Below are positions 1 to 6,575 of a stretch of DNA of 9,254 nucleotides, piece by piece. The position numbers were made by a program, and so were the translations under genes. The notes under the pieces are model-generated. The model saw only the letters and a list, made by a program, of their open reading frames with translations, ran no database searches and was not told where the DNA came from. Every line of letters starts with the position of its first letter. Within the stretch, counting starts at the first letter, position 1. The stretch is from Candidatus Methanodesulfokora sp. (lineage in GTDB: Archaea > Korarchaeota > Korarchaeia > Korarchaeales > Korarchaeaceae), in the NCBI GenBank assembly GCA_023269865.1, contig JAGDWR010000052.1, positions 1 to 9,254 on the forward strand, read 5' to 3'.

Positions 1-1370
1 ACAAGAGAGTTGACATCAGGCCCACCTATCAATATGAGGTTTGCGTTTCTAAGGGATGGATCTAGAACCCCGTTTTTGAATACCTGGGAGTCCCTGTATA
101 TGGGCACTGGTATCGACATGGATTTTGTCACATTGCTGTACAACTTGACAGGTCCTCCGCAAGCACCAGTGAACAAATATTCACTCCTCTCAACCCTGTA
201 TACTCCTGCCATATCTTCACAGCCCTGGTAGCACTCCTCCAAGGTCCTTTGACCGACAAGAGGGCATTGAGGTGCAGAATACGTCCTTCCGATGCATGTC
301 ATCAGGTAGATATGGCAGCCTATCTGCCTGGCTTCATTGAAGCTCCATGTGCCTGAGCTGTTGAATATGTAGAGCTTCTGAGACCGTATTAGATAACCAA
401 GTGCTTTGAAAGGTATATAATATGAGTAATTATCAGCTCTTGAGAAGAAAACAGCATATTCTTTGTGAGGCTTATCGGCTAGGAAGATAGTGGCATTATC
501 CGCTGAGGGCCAGAGATTAGTTATATTTCTCATGAGAGCTAATCCCGGTATTCTCAGGGATGTTATGTTTACATAAACTACATTGAACCCTGGAATTGGA
601 AGAAAGTGAGAGGGATCGTTCTCTATCTTAAAGTAAGGTGTCCCCCTCAGGCCCTCTCCCTCTATGCTCGGCTTCTCTATCATTATTACATTTCCTGACC
701 CAGGAAACTGAAAGCCCTGGGCCATTGTGCTTGGATTTATTGTCACAAGAGCATATAATCCATCTCCTCTTATTTTCATCCTTATCTCATAGTTTGTTGT
801 GCTCTTCACAACAACGCTGACAACTGATATGTTGTATCCAAGCCATGGGATGAAGTAATTGCTCCCGTTCCTCAGCTCAAGCATCCCGGTATAGAAAACC
901 AATCTGTCCCCTGAAATATACCTTGACTCATTTGCCTTTCCCAGAATATAGGAGAACCTAGCTGGATACATTGTCATATTAGTTAGGGGCACTAAAATGT
1001 AGTCCTCCTTTACGCAGCTCTCATTTAGCTCATATATCCTCCCAACTATGTCCTTTGTGGAGATAAGGGGAACCCCATCTGTTGAGTTCAGAATGGAGTA
1101 CACAGTTTTGACTAGAACATAGCCTGGAGTGGGGACCTCAAAGCTCAAATTCACCTCTTGCTTGAGGGCATCAGCTATTATGTTTGCAGTGTGAAGATCA
1201 AGTGGATCTGCCCTGGATCCTATTATTATCGCAGTTTTGGGGACAATATATTCCTTATACGAACCCCAATACCCTAGAAATGGGGTGGGAAACTCGGATA
1301 TAGGAGGATATGCTAGTACGCCTGCTGTTTGAATGAGAAGCAGGAGAAGGATTATGGACCATCTGGGCAT
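1..1370 (-). CDS. S-layer-like secreted surface glycoprotein, N-terminal part (3' end outside window)
   Basis: The minus strand is open from an ATG at 1370 to the window edge, giving 456 codons with no stop. Residues 1-20 form a signal peptide: MPRW, then a Leu/Ile-rich core, ending VLA before Tyr21. Shortly after comes an IIIGSRADPLDLHTANIIADAL-like segment, and near residues 445-451 an LILIGGP motif followed by Asn. This pair resembles the start and end blocks of the Methanococcales/Thermococcales S-layer domains (S_layer_N and S_layer_C), so I infer a cell-envelope lattice or related surface protein. Thirteen N-x-S/T sequons fit heavy N-glycosylation. Seven cysteines are present (119, 352, 359, 369, 380, 384, 404), six of them clustered. 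GAGGT lies 11 bases before the ATG, and TATA-like boxes lie further upstream. The missing C-terminus should show whether there is a membrane anchor. Surface location is well supported; the family assignment rests on short motifs. Confidence 0.72.
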   Translation of the reverse strand, partial: MPRWSIILLLLLIQTAGVLAYPPISEFPTPFLGYWGSYKEYIVPKTAIIIGSRADPLDLHTANIIADALKQEVNLSFEVPTPGYVLVKTVYSILNSTDGVPLISTKDIVGRIYELNESCVKEDYILVPLTNMTMYPARFSYILGKANESRYISGDRLVFYTGMLELRNGSNYFIPWLGYNISVVSVVVKSTTNYEIRMKIRGDGLYALVTINPSTMAQGFQFPGSGNVIMIEKPSIEGEGLRGTPYFKIENDPSHFLPIPGFNVVYVNITSLRIPGLALMRNITNLWPSADNATIFLADKPHKEYAVFFSRADNYSYYIPFKALGYLIRSQKLYIFNSSGTWSFNEARQIGCHIYLMTCIGRTYSAPQCPLVGQRTLEECYQGCEDMAGVYRVERSEYLFTGACGGPVKLYSNVTKSMSIPVPIYRDSQVFKNGVLDPSLRNANLILIGGPDVNSL

Positions 1371-1392
1371 CGAGGAAATAGGACCTCAGACG

Positions 1393-1426
1393 TATATAAA
1401 TAATCTTATGCAAACTGCTATAAAGA
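1393..1426 (-). promoter_or_regulatory. promoter region of the surface-protein gene
   Basis: Two TATA-like elements lie on the minus strand: TTTATATA at about 1395-1402 and CTTTATAG at about 1419-1426. The nearer one would start transcription almost at the ATG (1370). The farther one would leave a leader of roughly 27 bases that contains the GAGGT ribosome-binding site at 1382-1386, which makes it the better fit. No experiment separates the two. Confidence 0.45.
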
Positions 1427-1439
1427 GATAAGCGATAGC

Positions 1440-1826
1440 TTAATTCTTTAGCTTCCTTACTCTGCTCAAAAACTTCTCCTTGTTAACTATAAACCTCTCA
1501 TGATAGCCCTCTCCTATCTTCTCTTCTCCCCAGAAGGCCTCGACTCTGAACTTAAGCCTTCTTCCATCCACTTCTATGAGCTCTGCTATCACCTCTACAT
1601 CAGCTCCAACAGGAGCTGGTTTCAGGTGGCTTACGTCAACCTTGGTCCCCACTGTAGTATCTCCTTCCTCAAGAAATCCCTCGACCATCCTCCTGCATGT
1701 CTCCTCCATGAAGGTTATCATCGATGGAGTGGATAAAACCGAGACATCTCCGCTCCCAAGAAACCTAGCTGAGTGTTGATCTGTTACCCTAAATACCCTC
1801 TTCTCTTTTAACCCCGGTTTCAGCAT
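1440..1826 (-). CDS. FlK-like hotdog-fold acyl-CoA thioesterase
   Basis: This 128-residue protein matches the size and motif order of the fluoroacetyl-CoA thioesterase (FlK) family, which hydrolyses acyl-CoA thioesters in the cytoplasm. It carries GSGDVSVLSTPSM, then MEE, then TTVGTKVDVSHLKPAPVG, VDGRRLKFRVEA and GEGYHERFIV. Thr33, Glu41 and His67 have exactly the spacing of the FlK catalytic triad (Thr42, Glu50, His76 in the Streptomyces enzyme), so it is probably active. Fluoroacetate resistance is not implied: many relatives occur in organisms that never meet fluoroacetate, and the substrate is likely another small or aryl acyl-CoA. It lies upstream of the surface-protein gene on the same strand but 69 bases away, with a separate promoter between them, and is divergent from vapBC. 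The ATG at 1826 has no clear ribosome-binding site and a TATA-like box about 23 bases upstream, suggesting a leaderless message. Confidence 0.85.
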   Translation of the reverse strand: MLKPGLKEKRVFRVTDQHSARFLGSGDVSVLSTPSMITFMEETCRRMVEGFLEEGDTTVGTKVDVSHLKPAPVGADVEVIAELIEVDGRRLKFRVEAFWGEEKIGEGYHERFIVNKEKFLSRVRKLKN

Positions 1827-1842
1827 ACTGCCTGATGAGAGG

Positions 1843-1854
1843 CTTATTTTTTAA
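1843..1854 (-). promoter_or_regulatory. TATA-like box for the thioesterase gene
   Basis: On the minus strand this reads TTAAAAAATAAG, centred about 23 bases before the ATG at 1826. With archaeal spacing, transcription would begin at or very near the start codon. No Shine-Dalgarno sequence lies between, which agrees with leaderless translation. AT-rich sequence alone makes this a moderate call. Confidence 0.4.
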
Positions 1855-1924
1855 CTCTTTCTGCGATATTATCAATTTAGGTGGTTGAATTTATGTAATG
1901 GGTTCACCATGTCAAGCATTGAAT

Positions 1925-1967
1925 ATAAGGTAAGATATAAATCTTACTTCTGTCTTACTTACCTTAT
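1925..1967 (+). promoter_or_regulatory. vapBC promoter with repeated GTAAG/CTTAC operator units
   Basis: A TATA box (GATATAAATC, 1934-1943) would place the transcript start at the vapB ATG (1966). Around it are perfect inverted repeats: GTAAGAT (1930-1936) against ATCTTAC (1941-1947), and ATAAGGTAAG (1925-1934) against CTTACCTTAT (1958-1967), the latter running into the start codon. TCTTACTT also occurs as a direct repeat at 1942-1949 and 1953-1960, 11 bases apart, about one helical turn. VapB/AbrB antitoxins usually bind such repeats in their own promoter, so I infer autorepression, with binding able to block both TBP and the transcription start. Confidence 0.68.
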
Positions 1968-2223
1968 GTGGAGATCTAGGCTCTCAAGCAAGGGACAGAT
2001 CGTGATACCAGCTGAGATAAGGACTTTCTTGGGTTTGAAGAAGGGTTCTCTTCTCTTGATAAAGCTAGAGGGCAGGAAAATCATAATAGAGCCTGCTGAA
2101 GACCTATCTTCAGATGTTCTTATAGAAGCTGAGGAGGAGATCATAGAGAGAGCTTTGGCGGAGGCAAAAGAATCCTCTGACAAGGCAGCACAACTCCTGA
2201 GGGATCTTGGTGTTGAGAGCTAG
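1966..2223 (+). CDS. vapB: VapB-type antitoxin, AbrB/SpoVT fold
   Basis: This 85-residue protein begins with a swapped-hairpin AbrB DNA-binding domain (about 1-45: RLSSKGQIVIPAEIR, then LGLKKGSLLLIKLEGRKIIIEP). A charged helical tail (about 47-85, rich in Glu and Ala) follows, the part that usually wraps and inhibits the toxin. The frame stays open upstream to an ATG at 1885, but I chose the ATG at 1966. The extra 27 residues are unlike the family, the AbrB fold normally begins within a few residues of the start, and the TATA box at 1934-1943 puts the transcript start right there. The gene overlaps the next reading frame, which encodes the PIN toxin, confirming a toxin-antitoxin pair. VapB probably represses the operon through the repeats in its promoter. 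Confidence 0.85.
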   Translation: MWRSRLSSKGQIVIPAEIRTFLGLKKGSLLLIKLEGRKIIIEPAEDLSSDVLIEAEEEIIERALAEAKESSDKAAQLLRDLGVES

Positions 2224-2665
2224 AGCTGTCCTAGACACAAGTGTGATAATAGAGTATGTGAACAGAGCTGGAAAGCTACACAAGCAGGCCTCCTTGATCT
2301 TTAAAGCCATAAACGCGGGAAAGTTGAGAGCAGTTATACCGAATCCAGTTATAGCAGAAACATTTTATGTAGCTTCTAGAGTTTACTTGGAGCTAAAGCT
2401 CTCTGATCCAATAAAAAGGGCTGAAAAACTTGTTCACTGGATTTACAGACATCCAGGAATGGAGATAATGAGGAGCTTCGATCTTGATGTCGAGGCGGGA
2501 AGGATAAAGCTCGAGCACGGGCTTTCCCTCACAGATTGCTATGTTTTAGCTGCCTCAAAGATTCTTGGAATTCAAGCCGTCTTCAGGAAGAGGGAGAAAG
2601 AAATGAAAGATGCTGAGGTGCTGAAGGAGGAGTTTAAGCTGATATTTCTGGAGGATTATGTCTGA
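2210..2665 (+). CDS. vapC: VapC-type PIN-domain toxin ribonuclease
   Basis: This PIN-domain protein of about 151 residues is a Mg/Mn-dependent RNase that typically cuts tRNA or rRNA when released from its antitoxin. The conserved acidic residues are visible: the Asp of VLDTSVIIEY near the start, the Glu of NPVIAETFYVASR and the Asp of LSLTDCYVLAA. AVFRKREKEM follows, at the place where PIN proteins carry their last conserved segment. These features indicate an intact active site. There are three closely spaced candidate starts: TTG 2207, GTG 2210 and TTG 2213. I prefer GTG because GAGG at 2199-2202 then has the usual 7-base spacing. The start overlaps the end of vapB by 14 bases, so translation is probably coupled. 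There is no sign of truncation. Confidence 0.87.
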   Translation: MLRARAVLDTSVIIEYVNRAGKLHKQASLIFKAINAGKLRAVIPNPVIAETFYVASRVYLELKLSDPIKRAEKLVHWIYRHPGMEIMRSFDLDVEAGRIKLEHGLSLTDCYVLAASKILGIQAVFRKREKEMKDAEVLKEEFKLIFLEDYV

Positions 2666-2759
2666 AACACGGATGTCAACTTAATTAATATGCAATACCT
2701 TTGAAGTAGAGGACAAGAGGTTGAATTCCTCTCAGCTATGTGAGGAGGATTTCTGGAAG

Positions 2760-2776
2760 CTAGAAGTTTCTTCTAG
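2760..2776. repeat. short perfect inverted repeat (hairpin)
   Basis: CTAGAAG and CTTCTAG form a 7-bp perfect stem around a TTT loop, about 95 bases after the vapC stop. No T-run follows immediately, so it is not a typical terminator. It may be an RNA processing hairpin at the end of the vapBC message, or chance. Confidence 0.4.
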
Positions 2777-2830
2777 AGAGATTTGCAGAGTAATGAAAGA
2801 AATTGACAGGAGAAAACGAATAAAGAGTTG

Positions 2831-2929
2831 CTATTTGGGGATCTTTACCTCTTCAGCCAGCTGTTCGGTTATTGCTCCAAGGGCCGAACCTCTTTATGAC
2901 GATTTTTAAGGTGCTACTGACGAAGCCAT
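2831..2929 (-). pseudogene. possible remnant of a small gene with two in-frame stops
   Basis: On the minus strand an ATG at 2929 is preceded by AAAGGAGATCC, a good ribosome-binding site, and by an AATATT-type box about 40 bases upstream. The frame reads MASSVAP, a TAA, three codons, another TAA, and then a protein-like tail RGSALGAITEQLAEEVKIPK before TAG at 2831. Keeping one frame across two stops, with normal-looking codons on both sides, suggests a decayed gene of 33 codons or the remnant of a longer one. I recognise no family. It may also be coincidence in a non-coding region, or a seven-codon leader peptide. Low confidence. Confidence 0.2.
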
Positions 2930-2952
2930 GGATCTCCTTTTAACCTCCTTTG

Positions 2953-2978
2953 TTCGTCTATAGACGAAAATATTTTCG
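2953..2978. promoter_or_regulatory. two overlapping perfect palindromes upstream of iorA, probable regulator site
   Basis: TTCGTCTATAGACGAA (2953-2968) is a perfect 16-base palindrome, and CGAAAATATTTTCG (2965-2978), sharing four bases with it, is a perfect 14-base one. They end 12 bases before the iorA TATA box (2991-2998), upstream of where TFB binds. That position is usual for an archaeal activator, or for a repressor shared with something on the other strand. The regulator is not encoded in this window. Confidence 0.55.
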
Positions 2979-2990
2979 CTGAAAAACAAA

Positions 2991-2999
2991 CTTTATATG
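2991..2999 (+). promoter_or_regulatory. TATA box of the iorAB-thiolase-DUF35 operon
   Basis: CTTTATATG is preceded by an A-rich element (GAAAAACAAA) in the place of a BRE. Expected initiation is near 3020, leaving a leader of about 55 bases that ends in the GGGGGTGAT ribosome-binding site (3062-3070). A second AT-rich element (TATTTAAA, about 3049-3056) is too close to the ATG to leave room for that site, so I prefer the first. Confidence 0.6.
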
Positions 3000-3075
3000 T
3001 TCTGCTCTGCTCTCACCAGCCCAAATCACCGATCGCATCTTTTTCATCTATTTAAACAAACGGGGGTGATAATAA

Positions 3076-4872
3076 ATGAAGGTAAAAATGGAATATGAGG
3101 AAGTTATGCTCCTCTCCGGAAATGAGGCTATAGCCAGGGGGATATATGAAGCTGGAGCTTCTATAGCCACGGGATATCCAGGAACTCCAAGCTCTGAGGT
3201 CATTCAGGAATTAATAAAGCTTGGAGTGAATGCAGAGTGGTCCGTCAACGAGAAAGTAGCCTTTGAGATAGCGTATGCAGCAGCTTTGTCCGGGCTAAGG
3301 GCTGCTGCTGTGATGAAGCACCTCGGCACCCACTGGATAATTGACCCCCTGGCTGTATCGGCAGTTACAGGAGTTGAAGGAGGGCTCCTCGTCGTCTCAG
3401 CAGATGATCCATATCCATATAGCTCGCAGAGCTCAACCGATACGAGAAACCATGCAAGAACAGTCCATATACCTGTATTTGAGCCATCTGACCCTCCTGA
3501 GGCAAAGGAGATGGTGAAATTAGCATTTGAAATATCTGAGCTGATAAAGCTCCCTATAATGATGAGATACACCGCAAGATTAGCGCATGGATCAGCTCCT
3601 GTTCGCATAGGAAGCAGAGAGGAGCTGGGGAGAAATGCTGAGTTCAAAAAGGACCCATCTAGACTTGTCTCAACAGCGCCAAATGCAAGAAAGAACATAC
3701 CATTGATATTTGAGAAATTGGAGAGGGCTAAAAAGTTGTTTGAGGGAGAGCCCTGGATAAGCTTGAGGGATGGATCTGGAGACACTGGAATAATAGCATC
3801 AGGAGTTCCCTACTTAGCCGCGATGGAGATAGCAGAGGAGATGGATCTTCCTCTAATGAAGATCTCTGTCTCTCATCCTCTTCCAGAGGGGCCTTTACTT
3901 GAGTTCATATCAGGGTTGAAAAAGGTTGTAGTGCTGGAGGATCTCGACCCGATAATAGAGGATCAAGTGATTATATTAGCATACAGTAATGGGCTAAAGC
4001 TTGATGTTATAGGCAAGAGATCCGGTCATCTGAGACCATATGGGGAGATAGGACCCGATGAGATAAGAGGGATCTTCCACCAGAGAGAAGCCATAAAGGA
4101 GGAGATACCGAGGAGAGTCCCACAACTCTGTCCTGGATGCCCCCACAGAGGATCTTTTCTGGCCATAAAGAGGGCTTTATCCGGGAAAGGGATTGTGCTT
4201 GGAGACAGAGGTTGTTACAATCAAGGAGGGAATCCTCCACTGAGAGCCATAGATACAGCTATAGCAATGGGATCCAGCATAGCCATGGCAGTTGGCCTCT
4301 CTAGATCAGGGATAAAGGAGCCGATAATTGCCGTTATAGGGGATTCCACTTTCTTCCACGCAGGAATTCCTCCAACAATAGAGGCTGTTATATCGAGATC
4401 CCCCATAGTTATAGCGATTCTCGATAACTCCTGGACTGCGATGACCGGACATCAACCAAGCCCATCAACGGGCCTTGATTCCCTCGGAAGGCCGAGACCT
4501 CAGCTGAGCGTGGAAAATTTACTATCAGCTATTGGAATCTATAATATAAAAGTTGTTGATCCTTATAATATAGATGAAGGAGAGAATGCAATAAGAGAAG
4601 CCATAATAAAGGCTAGGGAAAGCTCTATGCCATCCGCTGTCATATTCAGGAGGGAATGCGCGCTTCAGGCAATGAGATTTGGAAGATGGAGGAAAATTAT
4701 TGCAAAAGTGGATCCGGAGAAGTGCAGCGCATGCAAGCTCTGCTTGACCACAGGGTGTCCCGCTATACACATTTCTCAGGAGTCTAAAAAAGCTGAGATA
4801 GACCCGATGGACTGCATTGGTTGCTCCATATGCTCGCAGATATGTCCAAATAGGGCAATAGAGGTGATATAA
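3076..4872 (+). CDS. iorA: indolepyruvate:ferredoxin oxidoreductase, alpha subunit
   Basis: With IorB this enzyme oxidatively decarboxylates aryl pyruvates from transaminated Trp, Phe and Tyr to aryl-CoA, reducing ferredoxin in the cytoplasm. The 598 residues are full length for IorA. An N-terminal pyrimidine-binding TPP domain begins GNEAIARGIYEAGASIATGYPGTPSSE, followed by the transketolase-like middle domain. CPGCPHRG follows at 352-359, then the TPP/Mg site GDSTFFHAG (422-430) with DNSWTAMTGHQPSP. A C-terminal two-cluster ferredoxin domain has Cys550/553/556/561 in CSACKLCLTTGCP and Cys580/583/586/590 in CIGCSICSQICP. The slightly different spacings (x4 and x3 before the last Cys) are typical of IorA. 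The start follows GGTGAT by 5 bases. Its stop overlaps the iorB start (TAATG), so the two subunits are translationally coupled. The operon is probably controlled through the palindromes upstream. Confidence 0.95.
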   Translation: MKVKMEYEEVMLLSGNEAIARGIYEAGASIATGYPGTPSSEVIQELIKLGVNAEWSVNEKVAFEIAYAAALSGLRAAAVMKHLGTHWIIDPLAVSAVTGVEGGLLVVSADDPYPYSSQSSTDTRNHARTVHIPVFEPSDPPEAKEMVKLAFEISELIKLPIMMRYTARLAHGSAPVRIGSREELGRNAEFKKDPSRLVSTAPNARKNIPLIFEKLERAKKLFEGEPWISLRDGSGDTGIIASGVPYLAAMEIAEEMDLPLMKISVSHPLPEGPLLEFISGLKKVVVLEDLDPIIEDQVIILAYSNGLKLDVIGKRSGHLRPYGEIGPDEIRGIFHQREAIKEEIPRRVPQLCPGCPHRGSFLAIKRALSGKGIVLGDRGCYNQGGNPPLRAIDTAIAMGSSIAMAVGLSRSGIKEPIIAVIGDSTFFHAGIPPTIEAVISRSPIVIAILDNSWTAMTGHQPSPSTGLDSLGRPRPQLSVENLLSAIGIYNIKVVDPYNIDEGENAIREAIIKARESSMPSAVIFRRECALQAMRFGRWRKIIAKVDPEKCSACKLCLTTGCPAIHISQESKKAEIDPMDCIGCSICSQICPNRAIEVI

Positions 4873-5450
4873 TGGTAAACTTAGTTGTTTGTGGTGTTGG
4901 AGGCCAGGGAATTGTCCTTATATCGAGGGTGTTGGCAAGAGCAGCTATTATTTCAGGCCTACATGTGACAGTCAGCGAGGTAAGAGGCCTAGCTCAAAGA
5001 GAGGGATCTGTATCCAGTCACATAAGAATAGGGGATCGTGGCTCCCTCACGATAGCTGAGGGAAAAGCTGATGCTATAGTTTCAATGGAGCTTGTTGAGG
5101 CTGCTAGAAACCTTAGATACCTGAAGAAAGAAGGAGTTATCATATCAAACGATTACGTAAGATATCACATACCCCATTATCTGGGACTCTCAAGGTTTCC
5201 TGAGAGAGAGGACCTTATCAAAATGATAGGAAAACATAAAGCCTACCTGGTGAATGCTAGAAAGATAGCCGAATCCCTGGGAAACATAAGAGTGATGAAC
5301 TCTGTGATGTTGGGCGCAGTTTACTCGACAGGAATTCTTCCATTTAGCTTGAAGGAGATAATTGATGCCATATCGGAATCCGTTCCAGAAAAATACATAG
5401 ATATAAACATATCTGCATTTAAACTAGGCATGGAGGCTGTGAGACAATGA
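4872..5450 (+). CDS. iorB: indolepyruvate:ferredoxin oxidoreductase, beta subunit
   Basis: IorB is the gamma-type subunit of 2-oxoacid:ferredoxin oxidoreductases and pairs with IorA to give the active enzyme. The 192 residues are a normal length. The diagnostic N-terminus VVCGVGGQGIVLISRVLARAA (positions 5 onward, with the glycine-rich turn GVGGQG at 8-13) is followed by SEVRGLAQREGSVSSHIRIGD, as in other IorB proteins. The C-terminal portion ends with the expected helical ALGMEAV-like segment (here KLGMEAVRQ). The ATG shares one base with the iorA stop, with GAGGTGAT just upstream inside iorA. Its own stop overlaps the thiolase start (ATGA), so all three genes lie on one message. I see no missing residues. 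Confidence 0.94.
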   Translation: MVNLVVCGVGGQGIVLISRVLARAAIISGLHVTVSEVRGLAQREGSVSSHIRIGDRGSLTIAEGKADAIVSMELVEAARNLRYLKKEGVIISNDYVRYHIPHYLGLSRFPEREDLIKMIGKHKAYLVNARKIAESLGNIRVMNSVMLGAVYSTGILPFSLKEIIDAISESVPEKYIDINISAFKLGMEAVRQ

Positions 5451-6571
5451 AAGCGATGATAAAAGGCGTTGGCTTGACAAAAATAGACCAGCATTGGTCG
5501 AAATCAATAGGAGAACTGGCTGCTGAAGCCTGCTTCAAGGCATTAAAAGACGCAGGAAACCCAAAGATAGATGCTATAGTGGTGGGGAACATGATGTCGG
5601 GCCTTCTAAACGGACAGGAGAATTTAGGAGCACATGTGGCAGAGTCAATAGGGATGTCAGGTATTCCAGCAGTAAAAGTGGAAGCAGCATGTGGTTCTGG
5701 AGGAGCAGCAGTCATGTGGGGAGCAATAGGTGTGATTTCAGGCGTTTTCAGAAATGTCCTTGTTGTAGGAGTGGAGAAGATGACTGATGCAACAAATACA
5801 GAGGATCAGTCGTCAGCTTTAGCAACAGCATCTGATGCTGAGACAGAGCTGAGCATGGGCGCTACTTTTGCAGCGCTAAATGCGATAATAATGAGAAGAT
5901 ATATGTATGAACATGGGCTGAGCGAGGAGGACTTCTCTTATCTTCCAATATTAATGCACAAGAATGCAATTGATGTGGAGCATGCCCAGCTCAGATATAA
6001 GATATCTCTGAAGGACTACCTTGAATCCCCCTACGTGTGCGAGCCCCTGAGACTCTTAGATGCATCCCCAACAGGGGATGGAGCTGCAGCGGTTGTAATA
6101 GGAGAGGAAGGAGAGGTGGAGATAGCTGGGTTTGGCTCCTCAACTGATCTAGTTGAGACATTTTCCAGGGATTTGACGGAGCTAAGAGCTGTCAGAAGTG
6201 CTGTGAGGGAAGCGATGAAAATGGCTTCTATTGAGCTCAATGATCTTGACATCATCCAGATACATGATGCATTTAGTGTGATAGGATATCTTTGCGTTGA
6301 GGCCATTGGGGTAGCTGAGAGAGGAAAAGCCCATAAATTCTTTGAATCAGGAGATGCTGAAAGAAATGGGGCTCTTCCAATAAATCCTGAGGGTGGGTTA
6401 AAGGCAAGAGGACACCCAGTTGGAGCTACTGGAGTGTATCAAGTGGCTGAGATAGCCCTGCAACTGATGGAAAGAGCTGGATCATCTCAAGTAGAAGGGG
6501 CTAGGACAGGGCTTTCCGTGAACATAGGGGGAACAGGATCTAATGTCACAGCCATAGTGCTGAGGAGGTGA
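5447..6571 (+). CDS. thiolase, archaeal/SCP-x type (acetyl-CoA acetyltransferase family)
   Basis: This 374-residue protein has the thiolase fold, which either condenses two acyl-CoA molecules or cleaves a 3-oxoacyl-CoA with CoA. The acyl-accepting Cys82 sits in VEAACGSGGAA. The second block is IHDAFSVI (His273), the third GGLKARGHPVGATG (His323), and the fourth NIGGTGS (359 onward). The HDxF motif, rather than NEAF, places it with SCP-x and archaeal thiolases. Unusually, the Cys commonly found in HDCF is Ala here, and the CxGG Cys of classical thiolases is Asn359, so the usual second catalytic cysteine is not evident. The gene starts inside the iorB stop (ATGA) and is followed 4 bases after its stop by the DUF35 gene. 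Archaeal thiolases typically work in a complex with a DUF35 protein. The acyl substrate is unknown; the iorAB linkage suggests an aryl- or other amino-acid-derived acyl-CoA. Confidence 0.9.
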   Translation: MKAMIKGVGLTKIDQHWSKSIGELAAEACFKALKDAGNPKIDAIVVGNMMSGLLNGQENLGAHVAESIGMSGIPAVKVEAACGSGGAAVMWGAIGVISGVFRNVLVVGVEKMTDATNTEDQSSALATASDAETELSMGATFAALNAIIMRRYMYEHGLSEEDFSYLPILMHKNAIDVEHAQLRYKISLKDYLESPYVCEPLRLLDASPTGDGAAAVVIGEEGEVEIAGFGSSTDLVETFSRDLTELRAVRSAVREAMKMASIELNDLDIIQIHDAFSVIGYLCVEAIGVAERGKAHKFFESGDAERNGALPINPEGGLKARGHPVGATGVYQVAEIALQLMERAGSSQVEGARTGLSVNIGGTGSNVTAIVLRR

Positions 6572-6575
6572 TATC

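Larger units (their letters stand above)
2666..3075. other. 410-base stretch without a confident gene
   Basis: Between vapC and iorA no protein is recognisable. A TTG-started plus-strand frame (2721-2909, 62 codons) resembles nothing known and lacks a properly spaced ribosome-binding site. The stretch holds a 7-bp hairpin at 2760-2776 (CTAGAAG/CTTCTAG with a TTT loop), a 6-bp inverted repeat at 2863-2868/2884-2889 (GTTCGG/CCGAAC), a possible decayed minus-strand gene at 2831-2929, two overlapping palindromes at 2953-2978 and the iorA promoter. A T-arm-like hairpin at 2716-2732 lacks the rest of a tRNA. Confidence 0.6.

Noticed and set aside
10..820. Plus-strand frames at 10-231 and 638-820
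   Set aside because: They are shadows of the long minus-strand surface-protein gene, which has a signal peptide and consistent composition throughout.
1885..1965. Upstream ATG (1885) as the vapB start
   Set aside because: The added 27 residues are unlike AbrB proteins and would be translated across the TATA box and operator repeats.
2716..2732. T-arm-like hairpin AGAGG-TTGAATT-CCTCT, as if the 3' end of a tRNA
   Set aside because: The 5-bp stem and 7-base loop fit, but the loop has G in place of the invariant C56. No D-arm, anticodon arm or matching acceptor strand is found upstream.
2721..2909. 62-codon plus-strand frame starting with TTG, with four Cys
   Set aside because: The AGAGG abuts the start codon, no family is recognised, and the same DNA holds inverted repeats and a competing minus-strand frame.
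2896..2923. C/D-box-like motifs (ATGACGA then CTGA) suggesting a guide RNA
   Set aside because: The C box has a mismatch, C' and D boxes are not correctly placed, and no guide segment can be defined.
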